Below are positions 51,701 through 60,200 of a stretch of 64,000 nucleotides of DNA, piece by piece. The notes beneath the pieces are model-generated. The model did no database searches and had not been told where the DNA came from. It was given only the letters and a program-made list of their open reading frames with translations. The position numbers and the translations under genes were made by a program. How positions within the stretch are numbered: the stretch's first letter is position 1; each line of letters opens with the position of its first letter. This DNA is from Branchiostoma floridae (lineage: Eukaryota; Chordata; Leptocardii; Amphioxiformes; Branchiostomatidae): NCBI RefSeq assembly GCF_000003815.2, contig NC_049985.1, forward strand, positions 12,033,472 through 12,097,471, read 5' to 3'.

Positions 51701-54700
51701 GCTACTGAGAGGAAGAGTAAGTCATGTAGCCCAAAGCGGCTTTTTTTGGAAGGGCAGGGGACATTTTTGTTTCAGACTTTGAAAGAAAGTAACTCAAGAA
51801 GAGGTTTACAGATCATCATCATTCTAGATGTAAGTAATGATTTACATAATCATTAATAAAGTAAATCAGGAGCCAAGTTACATGAGGAAATGAATGAGGG
51901 AAGTGAAAAATCTCAGATATATGCAACTGAGAAAGAGGAAATATCTATACATATCAATTATTCAAATGAGAACCTGAACTGCATGAATATTGAAAGTACT
52001 ATAATTCCATACTGACAAATACACATGTAGAAGGAATGTCATCATTCTTGTGACATTTTTGAAGTCAAGTAAATGTGGCCATTATTAGACATTAATCATT
52101 GAAATGAAGGCCTCATCTACATGATTTACAAGGAAAGAATGCCTCATTTACATGATTTACGTGCTGGCATTCCGGTTGTTCACATACTGATAGTTTGTAA
52201 CCTGCATTTTTATGTCTATGCCATGTTTTTATTGAAACCATTTGTAACATTTGTAATCGCACTCAATTCAGGAGGACTGCGGCCTCCTGCTCACGTGGAT
52301 TTGTGTGCGTGAAATGATAAATAAATAAATCCATCTGTAAATACCACAACATCCTTCTTTACTATGATGAGAAGATGATCATTATTTGTGGTTAGGCTAT
52401 ATGAATACAGAAACAGAATACAAAACGAGTAGGTATCATTCCTGGTGTGTATGGATCAAACAGTCTGGTCTCTAGGTTGATATATTGAAAGGGTAATATT
52501 GACCTTTTTTGTCAATCCTTCCATAATTGCAGCAAAAATCAATCTCAATATAAAGACGGATATAATTCATGCAAATAAAGACCCTATTTGCGTAAGCAAT
52601 GAGAAACATTTATGATACGTGACTTAAACACGTTAACATCATTTGTCATATGCTGAGATCAAGTTTTTTTTTCAAATTAGGATGTCATCTGCACCAATAA
52701 CTTCTATTGATCAAGAATTTGGAAAAAAAAAACTATGATAAATTGCGACATGAAATATGTTCCGGATCATTTTAAGTGGCGGAAGTTGCTATGAGTATGA
52801 TACTTGTGCTTATTAATTTGCCCTTTGATACCACATCAAGGTCTTGTAGTCTAAAGATTCTACATAGTATCCCAATGTCAATTTTTACATGTAGGTATGC
52901 TATTGTATAACATGTTTCCAAGATGTATGCTTGATACTATTTTCTTATCTATTTCATCTACCAGAACTGGTATGTCGGATGGGAGATGGAGCATCCTACC
53001 GAGGAACAGTCTCTATGACTGAGACAGGTAAGACCTGTCAGCGCTGGGACAGTCAGACACCACATAGACACTATTATTCAACTGCAAAATGTCCTTCATC
53101 CGGGCTGGAGGAGAACTACTGCAGGAAGACTAGCGACTGGACCGAAGTTTGGTGCTTCACCACGGATCCCAGCACGAGATATGAGATTTGTGACGTACCT
53201 GTATGTGGTAAGGTCCGATTCTGTGAATTCGATTTTATGTTAGTGCTTTACTTTCCTTTCATCCAATATTTGCTACAACATCTACTCCATAATTCAGCGT
53301 CATCTCATCAATCAATAATGTTTGATGAATAAGTCAATTGTATCTGAACAAAACAAAAAAAACTTTGATGATACTGCTATAGAATAAGCAACACTGGGAA
53401 TGTTTATCATTATAACACTCCCTCGCGATCAGAATAACAATTTTGTATGAACGGTGGCAATTAGGGCTGGGTATCGGTACAGCGTACCGGTACAAAACCG
53501 GTTTTTCTTATTGGACCGGTCCAGAAAAACCGGACCTGAAAAAAATAGGTGGACCGGATGTTGGACCGATTAGAAAATTAACATATTATTTGATCAGGCA
53601 TTCACACGTTTTGGCGCTTGCAGTTGGAAGAAAATGACAAGAGTGAAGTAGAGTAGAGTTTATAGTAATTTCTACCAAGGTTTACAGTCAATCGTACAGG
53701 TGCAGTTAGCGTTGTAGGATTTTAAAACGCCAGTGTAAGTCTAATACTCCACCAAACAGATTTCTTTGTAGTGAAATGGACCATTGATATGAGTCATAAT
53801 GAATCAGGTCCAGGTTCAGGTCCGGACCTGGACCTGATCCTCTGGACCTGAACCGGACCTGGACCTGAATTTTCTGTACCGGTACCCAGCCCTAGTGGCA
53901 ATAACTCCACCGTACCTTTTTCAGTTGTCGGACACAAGCGGCAAGGGTGTAAGGGAGGATACATACGACTCGGGCGACACTGTGTCCGACTGGTTCCCAT
54001 CCCAAAGTCATTTGACGACGCACAGCAGGCCTGTAAGGCGGATGGGGCGACCTTGGCCATGCCTAAAACAAAAGAACAGGACCTCGCTCTGAGACGCCTG
54101 GTCAAAACATCAGGAGGCAACAACCATCACTGGATTGGCTTGTCGAACGCTGGTGACCTCGACTGGACATGGGTGGACGGGACACGTCTGGGACACTACC
54201 GGGTATGTGTTCTGTTGACAAGAATAATTGTTTGTAGTTCTTGTACATTCCATTCTTAACTTTGACATCGAGATTAGTACTTATGCCATTGCCCATTCAT
54301 AAGATTTCGTACAGTCATCCTTCTTCTCATTACTTCCTTTCTTAGTTCCTGATTAGTCTGTTGTGAATGATGGTCTCTCTGACTACACTCGTACTCCTAT
54401 AATCCACAATGCAGGTACACAAGGGAATAGTACACAGCATCACGTACATTACAGAAAATGGACAAATAAAGCATTAACGTTACAGTAGTTTATACATTAC
54501 CTTTAGTAATCTCGATGAAATTAACATTAAAGCTGCTTTTCTTTTTCCCCAGGCATGGAACCCCGGTGAGCCAAGGGGTGACAAAGGGGTGGCACTGTGC
54601 GTTCAGTACTGGTCTTCAGGACATACTACTGGTCCTATGTGGGACGACGCTGAATGCTCTGGGGAAAAGTGGTTCATCTGCCAATTCGTCCTGCTTGAAT

Positions 54701-54702
54701 AA
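33360..54702 (+). CDS. Novel type II membrane receptor: motif-rich tail, TM, mucin-like stalk, WSC-like, F-type lectin, kringle, C-type lectin
   Basis: Exons 33360-33435, 35737-35889, 39820-40041, 42700-42789, 45665-45799, 46215-46480, 47132-47302, 47575-47739, 47849-47930, 48142-48432, 48751-48952, 49901-50136, 51218-51277, 52965-53207, 53925-54202, 54553-54702. All have AG/GT borders with compatible phases, totalling 2820 nt (939 residues plus TAA). Order: cytoplasmic tail 1-247, one helix about 249-273, Ser/Thr stalk 274-453, cysteine-rich WSC-like domain 454-550, F-type lectin 551-696, linker 697-716, kringle 717-797, CTLD 798-939. There is no N-terminal signal peptide, and arginines precede the helix, which fits a type II topology. 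A cell-surface glycan or protein receptor with endocytic and SH3-coupled signalling is an inference from the domains. Exons 1-4 have paralogues in the next gene. I know no named orthologue. Weakest points are the donor at 46480 (GTAACT), the poor acceptor at 39819 and the 100-N gap in the second intron. Confidence 0.85.
34019..34922. mobile_element. PIF/Harbinger-like MITE, 904 bp, perfect 50-bp terminal inverted repeats
   Basis: The left end AGGTGGGCTCCCACTGCACT and the right end are exact reverse complements over about 50 bp, flanked by TTA at 34016-34018 and 34923-34925. A 3-bp TTA duplication is the PIF/Harbinger hallmark. The interior holds short ACAACAGTGAC-type tandem repeats and a duplicated TTCAACAGTATC...GTTATATTTTGTC block. 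No transposase. It lies in the first intron of the receptor gene and is absent from the paralogous intron at 57375-57866. Confidence 0.9.
36562..36712. mobile_element. Short palindromic MITE in the second intron
   Basis: Inverted ends GCAGGCTTTTCATTTGACGT (left) and ACGTCAATGAAAAGCCTG (right) enclose about 100 bp. TAT flanks both sides. The paralogous intron near 58623 has the uninterrupted site CATTCCATACTGG, so this is a true insertion. Confidence 0.75.
36724..37538. mobile_element. PIF/Harbinger-like element, 815 bp, TAA target duplication
   Basis: Ends TACCCCCCTCACA are exact 13-bp inverted repeats, flanked by TAA at 36721-36723 and 37539-37541. The paralogous intron has a single CTGGTAA at about 58627-58633, the empty site. 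It is inserted only 12 bp from the previous MITE. Non-autonomous. Confidence 0.82.
37880..38418. mobile_element. Composite palindromic MITE cluster with a nested TTAA element
   Basis: A hairpin with ends AATACAACACGGT... is followed by an element whose ends TTTATGTCATACC (about 37989) and GGTATGACATAAA (about 38416) are inverted. Nested inside, 38065-38252 has GCCCCGTTTACAAATCAAGA arms of about 65 bp flanked by TTAA at 38061-38064 and 38253-38256, a piggyBac-type target. The block interrupts sequence that is continuous in the paralogue near 62627-62640. Confidence 0.65.
38460..39680. repeat. AT-rich intronic repeat with many TTTGCATAATTAATGA motifs, plus 100-N gap
   Basis: Related blocks occur near 36040-36450, 43700-44000, 51480-52130 and 58080-58640. 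They share a start such as ATAACTCGAG/CGATCACTCG, a middle like TTTTGGTATGTAGATAGC, and repeated ATTTGCATAATTAATGA in both orientations. Within this block the unit recurs about every 240 bp (near 39050, 39160, 39290, 39410). The gap 38837-38936 falls inside it, so copy number is unreliable. Confidence 0.7.
38837..38936. other. Assembly gap (100 N)
   Basis: Exactly 100 N, a conventional placeholder of unknown true size, in the second intron of the receptor gene inside a repeat. Confidence 1.
41250..42600 (+). mobile_element. Degraded LINE 3' fragment, split by a MITE
   Basis: Translates to typical C-terminal reverse-transcriptase ORF text: VLSYLDYCAC, then a stop, then LNKLQILKNRAVRLVLNVRY, then LQWPTVKEILYTGTLSIFNK after a frame change. 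After the MITE (41518-41936) it resumes with MYKRLENISSTHEHSTRLAI and RSFAYRCTKSYNTLTPQMK, a stop, and a 3' tail ending in AAACAAACAAATAAAT near 42597. A CR1/L2/Jockey-type element is likely. It is dead, intronic and 5' truncated. Confidence 0.72.
41518..41936. mobile_element. hAT-like MITE, ACCGGTAC family, inverted copy nested in the LINE fragment
   Basis: Starts TAGGGTCGGGTACCGGTACA and ends TGTACCGATACCCAGCCCTA, the inverted orientation of the copy at 53462. Flanks ATTAGTAG and AGTAGTAG agree at 7 of 8 bases. It splits the LINE coding frame, so it inserted after the LINE. Confidence 0.85.
44119..44590. repeat. Two diverged direct copies of an intronic repeat
   Basis: The block GATGACGATTTGTCAACCC...CTCCAAAGGGATGATGCAA...GGAATTTTTTACCAATCGGAC (about 44119-44255) recurs at about 44460-44590. 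Between them is an AT-rich ATTTATGCAAATTAAT segment. Confidence 0.65.
44685..44837. mobile_element. Palindromic TTAA-flanked MITE (piggyBac-type target)
   Basis: Arms of about 55 bp (left TGACCCGCCCCGAGTTGTAT, with GTGTCATAACGCCTGGTCCT inside) form a near-perfect hairpin with a loop of about 35 bp. TTAA flanks are at 44681-44684 and 44838-44841. Confidence 0.8.
46215..46480 (+). CDS. Transmembrane exon of the type II receptor
   Basis: Encodes GTNDASDSCEFPRTFYG, then TSIRPN, then a strongly hydrophobic run of about 25 residues (LLILATIVIMVAAAIGVGAG and LVAFL), then a Pro/Ser/Thr-rich extracellular start. Basic residues lie on the N-terminal side and acidic ones after the helix. A stronger internal donor, GTACGT at 46413, would end the exon at 46412 in phase 1. 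The phase-0 stalk exon at 47132 requires the 46480 donor, so the short form would need to splice to a phase-1 acceptor such as 48142, skipping the stalk. Confidence 0.82.
47132..47930 (+). CDS. Ser/Thr-rich stalk exons (duplicated)
   Basis: Exons 47132-47302 (57 codons) and 47575-47739 (55 codons) are both phase 0-0 and clearly homologous: LTEEPTTATD / VKEDPTDSTV, STDLYLETTS / PTDSHLETST, and QTGTAKAVTPTTTTK / QAGTAKTVTPASTAK. Exon 47849-47930 follows, with QKTTKQHPSTTHEG, and shifts the phase to 1. The composition suggests an O-glycosylated stalk that lifts the binding domains off the membrane. The second exon abuts an intronic repeat of AACAGTTACTGTAACCTTGC type that runs up to its acceptor. 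Confidence 0.75.
48142..48432 (+). CDS. Cysteine-rich WSC-like extracellular domain exon
   Basis: A single phase 1-1 exon of 97 residues with the pattern GCWEDRHDRAIPTLEGTD, EKCYQVAHSLGFTVFAVQ, GGQCFGSADGHNTFFKYG, SDCGVDGEGGPWANEVY. I recall similar GCW/RAIPxLEG blocks in invertebrate multi-domain surface and matrix proteins. They resemble WSC carbohydrate-binding domains in cysteine spacing, but I cannot assign a family with certainty. Function unknown. Confidence 0.75.
48751..50136 (+). CDS. F-type lectin (fucolectin/F5-8C-like) domain exons
   Basis: Exons 48751-48952 and 49901-50136 split the domain in phase 2. Hallmarks are NVALGKPAFQTS, ASRAVDGNTDTNY, NPSWWVDLGQSYVIDRV, NPFNIHIGDSD, and the closing GRYVGVRLPGPSRVLTLCEV then QVFLG. 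RQDAGPER matches the RxDx4R part of the fucose-binding motif of F-type lectins. The intron contains a SINE (49395-49671) and CA-rich sequence. Confidence 0.88.
49020..49120. repeat. CA-rich imperfect microsatellite
   Basis: ACACAC runs broken by AT and GT within the F-type lectin intron; low-complexity only. Confidence 0.8.
49395..49671 (+). mobile_element. tRNA-derived SINE, full length, with 11-bp target-site duplication
   Basis: The A-box-like TGGCCTAGTGGGTAGAG and B-box-like GAGTTCGATCC near the start are spaced as in a tRNA. The body carries GTGTGGCCCAAGGGCTACTG, and the tail is a short TTTAAC repeat. TTTGGAAGTAG at 49384-49394 is repeated exactly at 49672-49682. Same family as the minus copy at 14720-14999. 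Inserted in the F-type lectin intron in the sense orientation. Confidence 0.92.
50390..50960. repeat. Degenerate repeat around TTTGGACTGG / TGCACGGGG
   Basis: Imperfect recurrences of TTTCTGGACTGGTC, CAAATTCACATGAGGTG, GGAAGAGTCCATT and TTGCACGGGGA at irregular spacing. Probably an old tandem array; no coding signal. Confidence 0.55.
51218..51277 (+). CDS. Short linker exon between F-type lectin and kringle
   Basis: A 60-nt phase 1-1 exon encoding GRCAPMLLDNSAPNLYKISP. It has consensus splice sites (CCACCAG / GTAAGA) and keeps the frame. No domain; it probably separates the lectin from the kringle, and its single cysteine could pair with a neighbouring domain. Confidence 0.65.
51495..51537. 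repeat. (TG)n microsatellite at the start of an intronic repeat
   Basis: TGTGTATGTGTGTGTGTGTC...GTGTGTGTGTGTG, directly followed by ATACGATTACTCGAGGATGC, the start of the dispersed AT-rich intronic repeat. A similar GT run precedes the repeat copies at 35957 and 38494. Confidence 0.75.
52200..52335 (+). mobile_element. Probable retroelement 3' tail
   Basis: GGAGGACTGCGGCCTCCTGC followed by TCACGTGGATTTGTGTGCGTGAAATGATAAATAAATAAAT: a GC-rich short hairpin then an ATAA tail, typical of LINE/SINE 3' ends. No coding body recognised upstream. Confidence 0.45.
52965..53207 (+). CDS. Kringle domain exon
   Basis: One phase 1-1 exon of 81 residues with the full kringle pattern: C-GDGASYRGTVSMTETGKTCQ, RWDSQTPHRHYY, LEENYCRKTSDWTEVWCF, TTDPSTRYEICDVPVC. 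The six cysteines are in register. The acidic DxD of the lysine-binding site (as in NPDxD of plasminogen kringles) is replaced by KTSDW, so lysine binding is doubtful. Confidence 0.93.
53462..53894. mobile_element. hAT-like MITE with perfect 8-bp target duplication, 30 bp from the CTLD exon
   Basis: The 433-bp element starts TAGGGCTGGGTATCGGTACA and ends TGTACCGGTACCCAGCCCTA. GTGGCAAT flanks it exactly at 53454-53461 and 53895-53902. The right end lies only 30 bp before the CTLD exon at 53925, so the remaining polypyrimidine and branch region is 30 nt of host sequence. Non-coding. Confidence 0.93.
53925..54702 (+). CDS. C-type lectin-like domain exons and stop codon
   Basis: Exons 53925-54202 and 54553-54702, joined in phase 0. 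The CTLD shows GRHCVRLVPIPKSFDDAQQA, the HHWIGLSN (WIGL) core, WTWVDGT, AWNPGEPRGD, WDDAECS and KWFICQF. The calcium/sugar motif is EPR rather than EPN, and WDD replaces WND, so mannose-type binding is uncertain. An RGD tripeptide lies in the long loop. Stop TAA at 54700-54702 overlaps an AATAAA hexamer at 54698-54703. Confidence 0.93.
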
Positions 54703-54703
54703 A
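54698..54703 (+). promoter_or_regulatory. AATAAA hexamer overlapping the stop codon
   Basis: GAATAAAAAC contains both the TAA stop and AATAAA. If used, the 3' UTR would be only 10-30 nt; downstream signals may be used instead. Function not proven. Confidence 0.3.
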
Positions 54704-54709
54704 AACTGT

Positions 54710-56310
54710 GACAGAAATTGTTCTCTTCATTTTGGTCAACACATCAGTAACATCAGAACTGGTACATGTTCAGAGTCAGTGATTGACATTTCCCCTTGTT
54801 AAAATGAATTAGATATTGTAAGTTAAAGGGTCCAAAACTTTGTATTTTTGCGATTATTCAAAACTTATCTATATTTTAAGGGCGATTTACTCTGTTTTCC
54901 TGAACAAAAAAATTGATCATGAAGATAGAAAAAAATGGATTCTCGGGTAGTTGGACAAGAAAGAAAGAAAATTCAGTGTCTCTTGATGATAAATGTATTT
55001 TTGCCACATAGAGGTATATTTGTGGATAAAGACCTATAGCAATGTCAAAACTAACAAACCAACTGCGCCGAAATCATGTTAATCGGCTCTTGTCATGTGT
55101 TCATGTAAGTTCACATGTGACAACATAGTACAGGCGTTTGTTCCAATACGCAGTTTACTGTGGATTTCGTCTGGAAAATCTGGTTTATCTAGCATGATGT
55201 TATATCGTATAAGAGTGGCGACTTGATGACAGGTGTTACAGAGCTGCATTAGTTCATGCTACGTCTTCTTTTCTAATGTCTATTTCTACACACTAAGTGT
55301 GAGCTTTTTGGACCCAGTACTGTAAAGTACATGTACATTCCTGCACAATCATGCTGTCAGCGAGAATGAGTGGCCTCTATTATTTCGCTGATGATGAAAA
55401 ATATTTATACACTTGTAAGGTAATTTATACACTTGATTGATGCAAAACCTCTATTCATATTAGTGATATGTTGTAATTAGAAATATTCATTTACTGATTC
55501 CTTAATTCAGTTTTAGTACAACGTTTGATTCAAATAGTTTTCTAATAACTTGCCAGGATAAAACACTAGAGAATCTTTATCCGCGGGGTAACCCAAAAAA
55601 CGATATGTATAAGTCGACGGACGGTGGTTTGAAACTGTAATATTATATTGCCATTACTTAAATATTCACAGTTTGAAACCGCCGTTCGTCTACTTGATAT
55701 CCCTAAATACTGTTCTTAAAATCAAAGGGTATTGCCTACTCCGCTGATAAAAGTAGCGCTAAAGACACAAAAGTATATAATGTAGTTCGTGTGCAACCTT
55801 GTTTTAATTTTGTCTTTATTTTAATAATGAATTAAATTTAAAAATGTTCAACCTAGCTGCTCTTTTTGCTTTAATTTGTGACATAAAAGAGCAAAATGAC
55901 ATTTTGTTGGTACTAAATGTACTTCTATTGTCTAATCTGTCAAGAATAACGACTGAGTATAATGCAAAAATATAATGTTCATTAATTGCAACTTTTACTC
56001 ATCATCATATCTATAGCCATTGGCTTAATTCTGTTAGATGTTGTATTTACATCTAAGTTTGTAAAACATCTAGTTTGTATTATTTTCTACAGATACTGGT
56101 AAAGACAACTCGTAAAATAGCGCAAAAGTATAATATTGGTAATGTGCAGCTTGGTATCCATCATCAGTAAGGAAATGTACAAATGCGAAAGGTTGACAGC
56201 TGTAATGTTTTTATTTGTTGCTAATCATAACGTTTCCACAAAGGTCACACAAGTGTTTTACAAAAGATATTGTTATTTCATGGAGGTATGAGAGCTCCGA
56301 ACTATTGTTA
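54710..56310. other. Intergenic spacer between the two receptor copies
   Basis: AT-rich with no supported exon. GTTTGAAACTGTAATATTAT near 55627 and the inverted ATATTCACAGTTTGAAACCG near 55664 form a palindrome around 55610-55695, with GTCGACGGACGG / CCGTTCGTC as partners. Confidence 0.5.
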
Positions 56311-56319
56311 AGTTCCTTT

Positions 56320-57286
56320 TTCACCACGTTCCGACTTTTGTGGTAATCATTTTTCGCCAAAGAAGAAATCAAACAACGACGTGCTGATCCACATAAGCGA
56401 TGGAAAAAGTACATTTTGAGCTGTTCGTTTTGATTGTCTTTTGTTCAAACGGAGTTTGATCATTAGTTTGTACCTGTAGAAGTTTGTTTTTAAGGAAAAA
56501 TTCGACACCACTATTTTACCAATGACAGCAGACGAATTCCTCGATAAGTTGTTTTTCTCCACATACAAACTAATAATCAAACTCGGTGCTGTATAAAGAA
56601 GCTGCTAGACTGGCAGTGTAGACATTCTATTCTTTGAGCCAGAAGATGAAGGCATGGCGTGTGGCGGTCAGTTGTAAAGACTGTAACGAAATAAAGAGCT
56701 TTGATTACCACAAATTTACTGTTTGATATCCCCTCTTTGAACCATCAGCTTAAATGCAGTTGTTGTTACAATGTTTAGATTATGTTGTCGGCATTTTGAA
56801 TTTTGTCCAGTCATTTTGACAAAATAGTCATACAATATTCTATTTAACAGCTGAGTTGAAATGTTCAGAATTGATCTTGTCATTATCATTGATTAATGTA
56901 AACATACGGCGTTTTGAAAATAATCAAAGCTGGTGTAGCATGACGATTATTAAATCATTCTGAGTAATCAAAAGCCACTAACTAATTGCAATATACACCA
57001 ACACGTGGGTTAAAACAACACTGCTTTTTTATAATTCATTATAATCTAAGGACTTCGCCTGATTAGTCTAGGTACATCGATGGCGTGTGGCTGCATTTGC
57101 TTTCAGAGTCCGTCGTCAATTCATATTTTAGCTTGTGACCAATCATATTCTATTGCTTTGTTCAAAAGTTACGTTTTGGCCATTTTGAAACACCTTTTTT
57201 TCTTGAATCGACAGTTTGCCATGCATTTTGAATTTTGAGGACAACGCCCACTCTAGGACTAAGTGAGCTCCATAGCTTGAAAGACG
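56320..57286 (+). promoter_or_regulatory. Duplicated upstream region of the second receptor copy
   Basis: Homologue of 32370-33359 with shared blocks up to the ATG (GAAAGACGATGAGYAAAAC). It presumably contains that copy's promoter. Blocks shared between the two copies are the best candidates for functional elements. Confidence 0.5.
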
Positions 57287-60200
57287 ATGAGCAAAACAAG
57301 CATCAAAGGAAGGCCCCTCCCTGCCTTACCGACTTCCGAGGTGGCATCACCTTCACACCAGGATATGGATTCAGGTAGGTAACAGCTCTTTTGAATGAAG
57401 ACAGCAGCAAAAGGCTTTCTATATCCCTAGCTAATCCGCAGGATGGTGACTGTTGAGTGGCAAATATTTGCCAGATCACAGATGGCCACAAAAACCCTAA
57501 TGACATTAGTTATGGAACTGTAGACATGGAACTTTACCTATACTGCTTTAAAACAAATGTGGTGGCGACCATGTTAACCATGGTGATCATTGAAAGATCA
57601 TAAAGAGATCAGTGAAAGAACCTGGTGATAATTGAGCGCCCCGCGAACGACCCTTTAAAGACCCATCAAATTCTTGCTCGCTCAATGCTATACGCCCAAC
57701 AGCACTGAAATTTGTCAAAGCCATTTTTGATGGCCATCAAACGTACCAGGTTAACATGATAAACTTACAACCTTTATGAAAAATTGGTCGAATTATAATA
57801 AAATGACGATAAATTAAGGATTAACTTTCAAATAGTTGTACTTTTGTGAATTATATTTCACAACAGATGTAAAGATTGAGGTTGAAGACGACTGTGAAAC
57901 TGGTACCCAAGGGAGGGAACATACCAATGTCGGAACGTACTGCCAATTTCCTGTGACTGCAGGCTTCGTTGGCAACGAGAACTATGTGCCTGGTGTTTTA
58001 CAACAGGAGGAAATCCAAGGTAGCGTTGCACCATAGTAACCTTTGCAAGCAATGCTATGTTTCCGGGTTCGTTTGTGTGATTGTGTGATTATACCTTCAC
58101 CGCGTGAACACGATCACTCGTGCATGCCTGAGTGGATCATCTTGATATTTGGTGTGTGGTTAGGTCTTGCTGAGACCGCAAAATGATGAGGTTTTTGGCC
58201 CCCTATGGCTTGTTGTAATGGATTGAGATATTGAGTGTTCTAGGCAAGTTATGGTCGTGATTTTAACCCTTGATAACCCTTGGAAAGAAAAGTACGTTGT
58301 GTAGGTTCGGGTTCCCAAGCGGCTTTTGTAGAATTGCATGGGCTGACTTTGTTTCAAACTTGGATGGGGAGTAAGTCAACAAGGGGGCGGATCGTCACGA
58401 TATTCTAAATGTAGATAGTGTAAGTGATAATTTACATAATGATGTGTACGTTATGCAAATCATGAGGTAATTTGTATTATTAATGATGAAAAGTCAGAAA
58501 TTCCATTATAGGATTCTCTCAAACATGTGACATAAGTAACCGAGAATGAGACGAATATTGACAGGTATCAACTATTCAAAGTAGGACATAATTTACATAA
58601 TTAATGAAAAAGTTTCTCATTCCATACTGGTAAAAGACCGAAAGTCACTCTTGCTGCCTTTGAAGTTTGTACTTAGACACGAATCATGCAATTAAGGAAG
58701 GCTCATTTACAGAATTTGTAAGGAAATTCTTTAATGGCGTGCTTTGGTAAAGAAGACTTTCATACATTGAACAACTTGTTTTATTTCGGAAGAGAAAATT
58801 ATCAACTGCTTTAGTTTATGAAAATGAGGAAATTCATGCCTGTAGGCTAATTGCAATGATACAGACAGTAAAATGTAACAAATGTCTATTCTATATACAC
58901 ACACGTCAGCTATCTAATAAAGTATGTACATGGTTCTACGTTCTTTACTGGGAGGTTTGACTTCTTCTTTGGAGGCAGTGGCTGATGAAAAGTCCCACTT
59001 CTTTAATGATTAGTGGGTTCTGTGGTTTTAACAGAAAAATAGTTTTTTTGAGGTCTACTAACTGGTGAAAAGTTGGAAATATTGTTTTGATTGTGTAAAA
59101 GGTTGTTTCTTTCGTCCTCATAATGGGGGCAGTTACATACAAATGTATTTCATCTTCCATTGCATCCGTCGCACAGTATTTACACAATCTATCTTGAACT
59201 GGCACTTTTTTATAACGACCCTTTTCTATCTCTAGTGAGTGGGCACTGATTCTTATCTTACATACATTGGATCTCTTGTCAGCGTCGTTCTGGTATAGAT
59301 AGGTTTCCATGGCATATTCGGTTTTGATATGTTTGTAAAATCTTAGTTTGCCGTTACCTTTAGACAATTGCTGGAAAAAGGTTTGGACATACACGTCTGA
59401 CAGTCTTTTCCTTAACAATGCACAAATATGTTTGTTGTCTATTCTAGAGTGAGCATAGTTTCATAGATAGGAATAACCATTATCATCAAGTATTTGTTTT
59501 ACATGTTGGAGCCAAATTTTCTTATGATTGTTTACAGGTACATTTTGTTGACAGAGTAGTGCTTCTATTTGTAATGGGTGTGTAGAGTAATCTAACTGTT
59601 TAAGGCGTAACCAGTACTTAACTATGCGGATTGCTATATCTATGCCTGTTTGGTAGACTCCGAGTTCTACATGCAGAGTTACAGGAATTCCTGTGCACGC
59701 CAAGAATATTTTTACAAAAGCGGGTTTGGATATTTTCCACTGGGCAGTTATCTTTTCCACAGTCTATACCCCAAATCTCACTACCATATAACATTATGGG
59801 CTTAATACACGTATTGAATAGCTTGGGGGACATCGTTGAAAGAGTGAGAGGTTTGAGGCCAAATACAGCTTTACGTGCCTTTAGAGGCAGATTCTTTTTA
59901 GCTAAGGAATAAGTACCTGACGAGGACAACGTCAGGTCTAGGTAAGGGTAGGAGTTTGCGATTTCGATGTTATCTACGCCAAATAAAAAATTGGTGTTCT
60001 TGAGGAGTCGCCCTGATTTGTTAAAGATCACGGCTTTAGTTTTCTTAAGATTCACCTGCAGTTTCCATCTTTCGCAGAAAGAATGAAGCCTGTCAAGGGC
60101 ACATTGTAAGCCGGTTTCAGACTCTGAAAGTAGCACTACATCATCTGCGTAAAGTAGACAAGAAACGAGGAGGTGGTGCAGAGAGGGTGGGTCGCAGTCG

